Assembly (NCBI RefSeq): GCF_041431135.1 | Contig: NZ_CP107799.1 | Coordinates: 4,092,001-4,156,000, forward strand | Source: Streptomyces sp. NBC_00554 | GTDB taxonomy: Bacteria; Actinomycetota; Actinomycetes; Streptomycetales; Streptomycetaceae | Direction: 5' to 3' | DNA: 64,000 nucleotides | Shown here: positions 15,678-27,288 of the stretch, one piece after another | Layout of the letters: every line of letters starts with the position of its first letter | Numbering within the stretch: position 1 is the first letter of the stretch | Translations under genes and position numbers: made by a program | The notes under the pieces: model-generated | The model's input: the letters and a program-made list of their open reading frames with translations, nothing else | What the model was told of the DNA's origin: nothing | The model's database searches: none

Positions 15678-16901
15678 ATGGCAGAAGAGACCACCACCCT
15701 GACCGGCCAGCCCCCTCCCCCCGTACGGGACTGGCCGCCCCGTGAGCTGCACGCGACCGACTTCGACCCGGTGCTGGCGGAGCTGATGCGCGAAGGGCCG
15801 ATGACCCGGATTCGCCTCCCCCATGGGGAGGGCTGGGCGTGGCTCGCCACCCGCCACGACGACGTCAAGATGATCACGAACGACCCGCGCTTCAGCCGCG
15901 CCGAGGTCGTCGACCGCCAAGTCACCCGGATCGCACCGCACTTCAAGCCCAAGCCGGGGTCGCTGGCGTTCGCCGACCAGCCCGACCACAACCGGCTGCG
16001 CAAGGCGGTGGCGGCCGCGTACACCGTGGGAGCGGTGAAGCGGCTGCGCCCGCGCGCGCAGGAGACGCTCGACGCCCTCGTCGACGGCGTGCTCCACGAC
16101 GGTCCCCCCGCCGATCTCATCGAGCGGGTCCTCGAACCGTTCCCCATCTCCGTCGTCTGCGAGGTCATGGGCGTCCCCGTCGCCGACCGGGAGCAGATCC
16201 ACGCCTGGACCCGGCAGATCATCTCGACCGCGGGCGGCGCCGAGGCGGCCGAGCGCGCCAAGGACGGCATGTACGGGTACATCGCGCAGGCCATCCGCGA
16301 CCGAAGCCGGAGCGACAGCGAGGACGTGCTCTCGCTGCTCGGCGCCGCCGTCGGACGCGGTGACATCAGTGAGGCGGAGGCCATCGGCATCGCCGGCCCT
16401 CTCCAGATCGGCGGAGAGGCCGTCACCCACAACTGCGGCCAGATGCTCTACCTCATCCTGACCGACCCCGAGCTGCTCGACCGCGTGCGCTGCCAGGCCG
16501 AGTCGCGCCCCGCCGCCATCGACGAGCTCCTGCGCTTCATCCCGCACCGCACCTCGGTCGGGCTTGCGCGTATCGCTCTGGAGGACATCGACATCCAGGG
16601 CGTACGGATCAGCGCGGGCGACCCCGTCTACGTCTCCTACCTCGCCGCCAACCGCGACCCGGACGTCTTCCCCGACCCCGACCGCATCGACGTCGACAGG
16701 GACACGAGCGCGCATCTCGCCTTCGGCAACGGCCCCCACTTCTGCACGGGCGCCGTCCTCGCCCGTATGCAGACCGATCTCCTGATCAACACCCTGCTCG
16801 ACCGCCTGCCAGGGCTGCAGCTCGCCGTGCCCGCCGACGAGGTCCTCTGGCGGCAGCGCACGATGATCCGCGGGCCGGTGACTCTGCCGGTCACCTGGTG
16901 A
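15678..16901 (+). CDS. cytochrome P450
   Basis: Soluble bacterial P450 of 407 residues. The haem-binding loop FGNGPHFCTGAVLAR carries the axial Cys356, the K-helix ExxR is present (DELLR), and the meander YLAANRDPDVFPDPDR is canonical. The I-helix is unusual: IGGEAVTHN aligns so that the usual acid-threonine pair is replaced by Ala-Val. No ferredoxin or reductase gene is adjacent, so it would rely on partners encoded elsewhere. It is the only plus-strand gene of the island and faces tuf across a bidirectional terminator. Substrate unknown. Confidence 0.92.
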   Translation: MAEETTTLTGQPPPPVRDWPPRELHATDFDPVLAELMREGPMTRIRLPHGEGWAWLATRHDDVKMITNDPRFSRAEVVDRQVTRIAPHFKPKPGSLAFADQPDHNRLRKAVAAAYTVGAVKRLRPRAQETLDALVDGVLHDGPPADLIERVLEPFPISVVCEVMGVPVADREQIHAWTRQIISTAGGAEAAERAKDGMYGYIAQAIRDRSRSDSEDVLSLLGAAVGRGDISEAEAIGIAGPLQIGGEAVTHNCGQMLYLILTDPELLDRVRCQAESRPAAIDELLRFIPHRTSVGLARIALEDIDIQGVRISAGDPVYVSYLAANRDPDVFPDPDRIDVDRDTSAHLAFGNGPHFCTGAVLARMQTDLLINTLLDRLPGLQLAVPADEVLWRQRTMIRGPVTLPVTW

Positions 16902-16917
16902 CGGCCGGAGCATGGCA

Positions 16918-16953
16918 AAAGGGCCCGTACGACCGAAGTCGTACGGGCCCTTT
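16918..16953. terminator. bidirectional terminator between P450 and tuf
   Basis: A 13-bp perfect stem (16921-16933 with 16938-16950) with a CGAA tetraloop is flanked by AAA and TTT. This gives an A/T tail on both strands, suited to two convergent genes. Confidence 0.85.
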
Positions 16954-16994
16954 CAGGAGCTCTTGAAGGAGCTACCAGGTCAGGCGATCGACAA

Positions 16995-18188
16995 TTACTT
17001 GTTGATCGAGATGACCTGGCCGGCGCCCACGGTCCGGCCACCCTCACGGATGGCGAACTTCAGGCCCTCTTCCATGGCGACGGGCTGGATGAGGTCGACC
17101 GTCATCTCAGTGTTGTCGCCGGGCATGACCATCTCCGTGCCCTCGGGGAGGGTCACAACACCGGTCACGTCAGTCGTACGGAAGTAGAACTGGGGACGGT
17201 AGTTGTTGAAGAACGGCGTGTGACGGCCACCCTCGTCCTTGGACAGGATGTACGCCTGGGCCTCGAACGAGGTGTGGGGCGTGACCGAGCCGGGCTTGAT
17301 GATGACCTGGCCGCGCTCGACGTCCTCGCGCTTGATGCCACGGAGGAGCAGACCGACGTTCTCACCGGCGCGACCCTCGTCGAGCAGCTTGCGGAACATC
17401 TCGATGCCGGTGACCGTGGTGGTGGTCTTCTCCTGCTTGATGCCCACGATGTCAACGGTCTCGTTGACCTTGAGGATGCCGCGCTCGATACGACCGGTGA
17501 CGACGGTGCCACGACCGGTGATCGTGAAGACGTCCTCGATCGGCATCAGGAACGGCTTGTCGACGTCACGCTCGGGCTGCGGGATGTTCTCGTCGACGGC
17601 CTTCATCAGGTCGAGGACGGTCTGGCCCCACTCCTTGTCGCCCTCAAGGGCCTTGAGCGCCGAGACCTTGATGACCGGAAGGTCGTCGCCCGGGAACTCG
17701 TACTCGGAGAGCAGCTCACGAACCTCGAGCTCGACGAGCTCCAGGATCTCCTCGTCGTCCACCATGTCGGCCTTGTTCAGGGCGACAACGATGTACGGAA
17801 CGCCGACCTGGCGGGCCAGGAGCACGTGCTCCTTGGTCTGCGGCATCGGGCCGTCGGTGGCCGCGACCACGAGGATGGCGCCGTCCATCTGCGCCGCACC
17901 CGTGATCATGTTCTTGATGTAGTCCGCGTGACCGGGGCAGTCGACGTGGGCGTAGTGACGCGTCTCGGTCTGGTACTCGACGTGCGCGATCGAGATCGTG
18001 ATACCGCGCTGGCGCTCCTCAGGAGCCTTGTCGATCTGGTCGAAGGCCGAGGCCTCGTTCAGGTCCGGGTACGCGTCGTGCAGCACCTTGGTAATGGCGG
18101 CCGTGAGGGTCGTCTTACCGTGGTCGATGTGACCGATGGTGCCGATGTTGACGTGCGGCTTAGTCCGCTCGAACTTTGCCTTCGCCAC
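16995..18188 (-). CDS. tuf: translation elongation factor Tu
   Basis: GTPase that delivers aminoacyl-tRNA to the ribosome; 397 residues. G1 is GHIDHGKTT, G2 RGITI, G3 DCPGHADY, G4 NKADM and G5 SALKA, all intact, followed by domains 2 and 3. It is last in the str operon after a 143-base gap containing a strong hairpin, which leaves room for separate tuf expression. Ends at a bidirectional terminator. Confidence 0.98.
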   Translation of the reverse strand: MAKAKFERTKPHVNIGTIGHIDHGKTTLTAAITKVLHDAYPDLNEASAFDQIDKAPEERQRGITISIAHVEYQTETRHYAHVDCPGHADYIKNMITGAAQMDGAILVVAATDGPMPQTKEHVLLARQVGVPYIVVALNKADMVDDEEILELVELEVRELLSEYEFPGDDLPVIKVSALKALEGDKEWGQTVLDLMKAVDENIPQPERDVDKPFLMPIEDVFTITGRGTVVTGRIERGILKVNETVDIVGIKQEKTTTTVTGIEMFRKLLDEGRAGENVGLLLRGIKREDVERGQVIIKPGSVTPHTSFEAQAYILSKDEGGRHTPFFNNYRPQFYFRTTDVTGVVTLPEGTEMVMPGDNTEMTVDLIQPVAMEEGLKFAIREGGRTVGAGQVISINK

Positions 18189-18260
18189 TGGGGTCCTCCT
18201 GCGGAGTGGTTCTGGTACGCCTTACTCATCGGCGCCAGGTGATCTTTGCTGGGATGCCGC

Positions 18261-18296
18261 CCGCCGGGGTTTACCCTCCCGGGTCTACCCCGGCGG
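18261..18296 (-). promoter_or_regulatory. strong hairpin in the fusA-tuf gap
   Basis: Ten-bp arms (18261-18270 with 18287-18296), plus an inner ACCC/GGGT pairing, form a very stable stem between fusA and tuf. It may reduce read-through or protect mRNA ends so that tuf is expressed independently of the upstream str genes. Confidence 0.5.
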
Positions 18297-18331
18297 TCGG
18301 TGTCAAGCCTAAAGCGTGCAAACGGGGTGTG

Positions 18332-20461
18332 TTACTCGCCCTTGGCCTTCGCGATGATCTCCTCGGCGACGTTCCGGGGAACCTCGGCGTAGGAGTCGAA
18401 CTGCATCGAGTAGCTTGCGCGACCCGAGGTCTTGCTGCGGAGGTCGCCGACGTAGCCGAACATCTCCGAGAGGGGCACGAGGCCCTTCACGAGGCGAGCG
18501 CCGTGACGCTCCTCCATGGCCTGGATCTGGCCACGGCGGGAGTTGATGTCACCGATGACATCGCCCATGGACTCCTCGGGCGTGGTGACCTCAACGGCCA
18601 TCATCGGCTCGAGCAGAACGGGCGACGCCTTGCGCGCGGCCTCCTTGAAGGCCTGCGATCCGGCGATCTTGAAGGCGAGCTCCGAGGAGTCGACCTCGTG
18701 GTAGCCACCGTCGAGAAGAATGACGCGGACGCCAGTCATCTCGTAGCCCGCGAGGATGCCGAACTGCATGGCTTCCTGCGCACCCGCGTCGACCGAGGGG
18801 ATGTACTCCCTCGGGATGCGGCCACCGGTGACCTTGTTCACGAACTCGTACGCCGGACCGTCGGCCTCGAGGATCGGCTCGATCGCGATCTGCACCTTGG
18901 CGAACTGACCGGTACCACCGGTCTGCTTCTTGTGGGTGTAGTCGTGACGCTCGACGGCCTTACGGATCGTCTCACGGTAAGCGACCTGCGGCTTGCCGAC
19001 GTTGGCCTCGACCTTGAACTCGCGCTTCATACGGTCGACCAGCACCTCGAGGTGCAGCTCGCCCATACCACCGAGGATGGTCTGGCCGGTCTCCTCGTCC
19101 GAGTGAACGTGGAAGGAGGGGTCCTCCTCCGCGAGACTCTGGATGGCGACACCCAGCTTCTCCTGGTCACCCTTGGACTTGGGCTCGATGGCGACCTGGA
19201 TGACCGGCGCCGGGAAGTCCATGGACTCCAGGATCACCGGGTTCTTGTCATCGCAGAGCGTCTCACCGGTCGTGGTCTGCTTCAGACCCATCACGGCGAC
19301 GATGTCGCCGGCGCCCACCGACTCGATCTCCTCACGCTTGTTCGCGTGCATGCGGTAGATCTTGCCGATGCGCTCCTTCTTGCCCTTGACGGAGTTCAGC
19401 ACCGCGGTGCCGGTCTCCAGGCGGCCCGAGTAAACCCGGACGAAGGTGAGCTTGCCCAGGTGCGGATCGCGCATGATCTTGAACGCGAGCGCGGACAGCG
19501 GCTCGTCCACGGACGGCTTGCGCTGGACGACGACCTCGGGGTCCTTCACGTCGTGGCCCTCGATGGCCTCGACGTCAAGCGGGGTCGGCAGGTAGCGCAC
19601 GACCGCGTCGAGCAGGGGCTGAACGCCCTTGTTCTTGAACGCGGTACCACAGAACACCGGGGTGACCGTGACGCCGTCGGACTTGCCGGACGCGATGGTG
19701 ACGCGACGGATCGCGGCGTACAGCTGCTCCTCCGTGGGCTCCTGGCCCTCCAGGAACAGCTCCATGATCTCGTCGTCGTGCTCCGCGACGGTCTCGACCA
19801 GCTTGCCGCGGTACTCCTCGGCAGCCTCGGCGTGCGTGGCGGGGATGTCGACGACGTCGTACATCTCGCCCTTCTCCGCCTCGGCGGACCACACGAGCGC
19901 CTTCATGCGGACCAGGTCCACAACGCCCTTGAAGTCCATCTCGGCACCGATCGGCAGCTGCATGATGATCGGAACGGCGCCGAGCCGGTCCTTGATCATG
20001 TCCACACAGCGGTGGAACTCGGCGCCGGTACGGTCCAGCTTGTTCACGAAGCAGATGCGCGGCACGCCGTAACGGTCGGCCTGACGCCACACCGTCTCGG
20101 ACTGCGGCTCGACACCGGCGACACCGTCGAACACCGTGACGGCACCGTCGAGGACGCGGAGCGAACGCTCCACCTCGACCGTGAAGTCGACGTGCCCGGG
20201 GGTGTCGATGATGTTGATCGTGTAGTCGTTGTCCTCAAGCGGCCAGTGACAGGTGGTGGCAGCAGAGGTGATCGTGATGCCACGCTCCTGCTCCTGCTCC
20301 ATCCAGTCCATGGTGGCAGCGCCGTCGTGGACTTCACCGATCTTGTAGCTGACGCCGGTGTAGAAGAGGATCCGCTCGGTGGTGGTCGTCTTGCCCGCGT
20401 CGATGTGAGCCATGATCCCGATGTTGCGGACCCTGGCCAGGTCAAGTGAAGTGGTAGCCAT
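18332..20461 (-). CDS. fusA: translation elongation factor G
   Basis: Ribosome translocase GTPase of 709 residues. The G domain has AHIDAGKTTTTERIL, RGITI and DTPGHVDF, plus the NKLDRTGA motif. Domains II-V follow, including GMGELHLEVLVDRM. It is 39 bases after rpsG. Length and motifs are normal; nothing suggests the shorter, fusidic-acid-related paralogue. Confidence 0.98.
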   Translation of the reverse strand: MATTSLDLARVRNIGIMAHIDAGKTTTTERILFYTGVSYKIGEVHDGAATMDWMEQEQERGITITSAATTCHWPLEDNDYTINIIDTPGHVDFTVEVERSLRVLDGAVTVFDGVAGVEPQSETVWRQADRYGVPRICFVNKLDRTGAEFHRCVDMIKDRLGAVPIIMQLPIGAEMDFKGVVDLVRMKALVWSAEAEKGEMYDVVDIPATHAEAAEEYRGKLVETVAEHDDEIMELFLEGQEPTEEQLYAAIRRVTIASGKSDGVTVTPVFCGTAFKNKGVQPLLDAVVRYLPTPLDVEAIEGHDVKDPEVVVQRKPSVDEPLSALAFKIMRDPHLGKLTFVRVYSGRLETGTAVLNSVKGKKERIGKIYRMHANKREEIESVGAGDIVAVMGLKQTTTGETLCDDKNPVILESMDFPAPVIQVAIEPKSKGDQEKLGVAIQSLAEEDPSFHVHSDEETGQTILGGMGELHLEVLVDRMKREFKVEANVGKPQVAYRETIRKAVERHDYTHKKQTGGTGQFAKVQIAIEPILEADGPAYEFVNKVTGGRIPREYIPSVDAGAQEAMQFGILAGYEMTGVRVILLDGGYHEVDSSELAFKIAGSQAFKEAARKASPVLLEPMMAVEVTTPEESMGDVIGDINSRRGQIQAMEERHGARLVKGLVPLSEMFGYVGDLRSKTSGRASYSMQFDSYAEVPRNVAEEIIAKAKGE

Positions 20462-20500
20462 AAGGCTTCGGTCTTCTCTCGGTCTCGATGTGGGTAGCGA

Positions 20501-20971
20501 CTACCAGCGGTAGTGCGCGAAGGCCTTGTTGGACTCGGCCATCTTGTGGGTGTCCTCGCGCTTCTTCACAGCGGCACCGAGGCCGTTGGAGGCGTCGAGA
20601 AGCTCGTTGAGCAGACGCTCGGTCATGGTCTTCTCGCGACGGGCGCGGGAGTAACCGACGAGCCAGCGCAGCGCGAGCGTGCTGGCGCGACCGGGCTTGA
20701 CCTCGATCGGCACCTGGTACGTCGCACCGCCGACTCGGCGGGACTTGACCTCGAGGGTCGGCTTGATGTTCTCCAGAGCGCGCTTGAGCGTGATGACCGG
20801 GTCGTTGCCGGTCTTCTCGCGCAGGCCCTCCATGGCGCCGTAGACGATGCGCTCGGCAGTGGAGCGCTTGCCGTTCATCAGCACCTTGTTGATGAGGGAG
20901 GTCACCAGAGGGGAACCGTAGACCGGGTCGATGATGACCGGGCGCTTCGGGGCGGGGCCCTTACGAGGCAT
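20501..20971 (-). CDS. rpsG: 30S ribosomal protein S7
   Basis: Head-assembly initiator that binds 16S rRNA; 156 residues. Diagnostic segments are MPRKGPAPKRPVIIDPVYGS, VGGATYQVPIEVKPGRAST and the C-terminal REDTHKMAESNKAFAHYRW. It starts 2 bases after the rpsL stop. The family represses the str operon in Escherichia coli; not tested here. Confidence 0.98.
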   Translation of the reverse strand: MPRKGPAPKRPVIIDPVYGSPLVTSLINKVLMNGKRSTAERIVYGAMEGLREKTGNDPVITLKRALENIKPTLEVKSRRVGGATYQVPIEVKPGRASTLALRWLVGYSRARREKTMTERLLNELLDASNGLGAAVKKREDTHKMAESNKAFAHYRW

Positions 20972-20973
20972 TT

Positions 20974-21345
20974 CTACTTCTCCTTCTTGGCGCCGTAGCG
21001 GCTGCGGGCCTGCTTGCGGTTCTTGACACCCTGGGTGTCAAGCGAACCGCGGATGATCTTGTAGCGAACACCGGGCAGGTCCTTCACACGGCCGCCGCGC
21101 ACGAGCACGATCGAGTGCTCCTGCAGGTTGTGTCCCTCACCCGGAATGTAAGCGGTGACCTCGATCCCGCTGGTCAGACGCACGCGCGCGACCTTACGCA
21201 GGGCCGAGTTCGGCTTCTTCGGGGTGGTCGTGAACACACGCGTGCAGACGCCGCGACGCTGGGGCGAACCCTCGAGTGCGGGCGTCTTGTTCTTCTCGAC
21301 CTTGTCCTGCCGGCCCTTCCGGACCAGCTGCTGGATCGTAGGCAC
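20974..21345 (-). CDS. rpsL: 30S ribosomal protein S12
   Basis: Decoding-centre protein, first gene of the str operon. The GTG at 21345 gives the family-standard 123 residues (MPTIQQLVRKGRQDKVEKNK), with GGAGAAG just upstream; a longer in-frame extension to 21393 is rejected. The streptomycin-relevant residues are wild-type: Lys43 in TTTPKKPNSA and Lys88 in GGRVKDLPG. Confidence 0.97.
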   Translation of the reverse strand: MPTIQQLVRKGRQDKVEKNKTPALEGSPQRRGVCTRVFTTTPKKPNSALRKVARVRLTSGIEVTAYIPGEGHNLQEHSIVLVRGGRVKDLPGVRYKIIRGSLDTQGVKNRKQARSRYGAKKEK

Positions 21346-21395
21346 TACTTCTCCGGTTTCTGTGTGCCGAATGGTGGAGCTAACCTGGAACATCG

Positions 21396-21420
21396 CCGAC
21401 CCACGCGGTCGGGTGTGTCG
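21396..21420 (-). promoter_or_regulatory. leader element shared with rpsJ (str copy)
   Basis: Identical over 25 bases to 10045-10069, and containing the hairpin CCGACC-GCGTG-GGTCGG. It lies 51 bases before the rpsL GTG and about 115 bases after the inferred transcription start. Flanking sequences of the two copies differ. Confidence 0.7.
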
Positions 21421-21540
21421 AAGCCTGCAGACTTCCGCCGAGAGGCGAAAAGGGCGCAGATTTACGGTGGCCGCTTACGACTTCCCCTGCGGTTCGAAGG
21501 CACGCACGGGAGCCAGGGCACACCCCAGGCACAAGGCTTG

Positions 21541-21569
21541 AGCGTACCTACCTCATTCGCTGTGGTCAA
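21541..21569 (-). promoter_or_regulatory. probable str operon promoter
   Basis: Minus-strand TTGACC (21564-21569), 17-bp spacer, TACGCT (21541-21546): a good HrdB-type match. It implies a leader of about 190 bases before rpsL. Confidence 0.6.
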
Positions 21570-21719
21570 AACAAATGCCGAGCGGCCGACACACCAGGGG
21601 TTCCGACCGGGTCCCGACACGGATGTGCAAGTCTGTCGCGATCTTCAGTACAGACAGTTCACAACCGCCGGGACAGTGAGTCACGCTCTGGGTCCGGCGG
21701 TCGGACGGGGGGAACCGTC

Positions 21720-23039
21720 ATGAGCACGATTTCCGACGACACGGCAATCGATTCTGACATACCGGACACGCGGCGAAAGTGGTGGGAACGGCCGGAGTGG
21801 CGGGCCTGGCGTCCCCGAATACCCGGCGGCGGCCGCGGCCGCCTCGCGCTGCCGGCAGGAGTGCGACCGTACGCCGCCCCGCTGATCCTCTACGGGGTCA
21901 CCAAGCTCGTAGGGCTCGGCGTCTTCGCCTGGCTGCTGGAGAGCGCCGGCGAGTACCACAAGAAGAAGCCGCGCTTCGGCGGCGGCGCCCACTGGTGGGA
22001 CGTACTCGGCAGCTGGGACGGCTGGTGGTACCTCCAGGTCGCCGAGAAGGGCTACGAACCCCGCCCGCTGGAGCGGCTCGACCCCGGCGGCATGTTCACG
22101 GTCAAGCAGAACTCGGTCGCCTTCTTCCCGCTCTACCCCGGCATGATCCGGACGGTGTCCGAGATCACCGGCCTCGGCCTGTTCGGGTCCGGCCTCCTGG
22201 TCTCGGTCCTGGCGTCGTTCGTCGCCGCCGCCGGCATCTACGCCGTGATCTCGCTGCTCGCGGGGGCCCGCGCGGGCACGATCGCCGCCGGGCTGTGGGC
22301 GGTGGCGCCCGGCGCGGGCGTCGAGTGGGCGGTGTACTCGGAGTCCGTGTTCGTGGCGATCGCCGCCTGGACCTGCCACTGCGTGATGAAACGCCGCTGG
22401 GTGGCCGCCGGGCTGCTCGCCTTCCTGGCCGGGCTCAACCGCCCCACGTCCGCCGCGCTCATCGGTGCCGTGGGGCTGGCCGCACTGGTGACGCTGGCGC
22501 GGCGGGAGAGCAGACGGGAACACGGGGTCGCGGGCCCGGTGTACGCCATGTTCGCCGCGCCGCTCGGCCTGCTCACGTACATCACCTGGGTCGGCCTCAG
22601 CATGGGCGACCTCACGGCCTACTTCACGCTCCAGCGGGACGGGTGGGCCCACTACTTCGACTTCGGCGACTACACCCTCGACGTCCTGCGCAACACGGCG
22701 GTCGGCAAGCACGACTACATCTTCGCCTTCTCCGTCCCGGACCTGCTCGCCGTACAGCTGGTACTGGCCCTGCCCTTCCTGATCGCCCTGATGCTCCGCA
22801 AACGACCACCCCTGGTACTCATCGCCTACACCCTGGCCGGCATCGTCTCCGTACTGGGCACCCAGCAGATGTTCGGCAACACCTCCCGCTACCTGCTCCC
22901 CTGCTTCCCGCTACTCCTCGCCCCGGCAGCGGCCATGAGCCGCCTGAAGCTCCCGAGCCTGGCGGTGTTCTTCACGACCGCGGCGGTGGCGTCGGGGTGG
23001 TACGCGCATTACGTGATCTTCGAGTTGGGGATTCCGTAG
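21720..23039 (+). CDS. PIG-V-type membrane mannosyltransferase
   Basis: 439-residue integral membrane protein. After a charged cytoplasmic N-terminus of about 50 residues come roughly nine hydrophobic segments. The first extracytoplasmic loop has GSWDGWWYLQVAEKGYEPRP, the WDxxWY...A..GY signature of PIG-V/GPI mannosyltransferase-2-like glycosyltransferases that use lipid-linked sugars. Bacterial members probably mannosylate cell-envelope molecules; the acceptor is unknown. It is read divergently from rpsL and is the lone plus-strand gene between the str and rpo clusters. Confidence 0.8.
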   Translation: MSTISDDTAIDSDIPDTRRKWWERPEWRAWRPRIPGGGRGRLALPAGVRPYAAPLILYGVTKLVGLGVFAWLLESAGEYHKKKPRFGGGAHWWDVLGSWDGWWYLQVAEKGYEPRPLERLDPGGMFTVKQNSVAFFPLYPGMIRTVSEITGLGLFGSGLLVSVLASFVAAAGIYAVISLLAGARAGTIAAGLWAVAPGAGVEWAVYSESVFVAIAAWTCHCVMKRRWVAAGLLAFLAGLNRPTSAALIGAVGLAALVTLARRESRREHGVAGPVYAMFAAPLGLLTYITWVGLSMGDLTAYFTLQRDGWAHYFDFGDYTLDVLRNTAVGKHDYIFAFSVPDLLAVQLVLALPFLIALMLRKRPPLVLIAYTLAGIVSVLGTQQMFGNTSRYLLPCFPLLLAPAAAMSRLKLPSLAVFFTTAAVASGWYAHYVIFELGIP

Positions 23040-23225
23040 GGGTTCCGCGGGCGCGACGGGCCGCAAGACGGCTCCGAGAGACCATCGGCACCGCCTCGGC
23101 CACCCCCAGGCACAGTCCTGAGCGGCGCTGAAGGGCCCGTACAGCTCCTGAACCTACGGACGCGACCAAACGAACGTGCTCCGGGCCGGAAAGGCGCGTG
23201 AGCGGGCCGGAGCCGGACACGCCGA

Positions 23226-23264
23226 AGGGCGGCCACCCCGTACGAAACGGAGTGGCCGCCCTTC
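23226..23264 (-). terminator. rpoBC operon terminator
   Basis: A 12-bp stem (AAGGGCGGCCAC with GTGGCCGCCCTT) plus an inner CCGT/ACGG pairing begins 15 bases after the rpoC stop. It ends the rpoBC transcript before the convergent mannosyltransferase gene. Confidence 0.8.
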
Positions 23265-23278
23265 AGCAGACGTACGCC

Positions 23279-27178
<3,900 letters not shown>

Positions 27179-27288
27179 TATGCGTCAATCCCTCTCAGGG
27201 TTGTAAGTCATGGGGTCTGAAACGGGGGTCCTGGGGCCGGCCGGGGGCTCATGGATTTTCATCGCTGAGCCCCCGTACCGGACTCCCG

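Larger units (their letters stand above)
21346..21719. other. divergent rpsL / mannosyltransferase control region
   Basis: 374 bases without a gene. On the minus strand it contains the rpsL promoter (21541-21569) and the leader element shared with rpsJ (21396-21420). The plus-strand promoter of the membrane protein gene must lie in the right part, but I see no convincing boxes. Confidence 0.55.
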
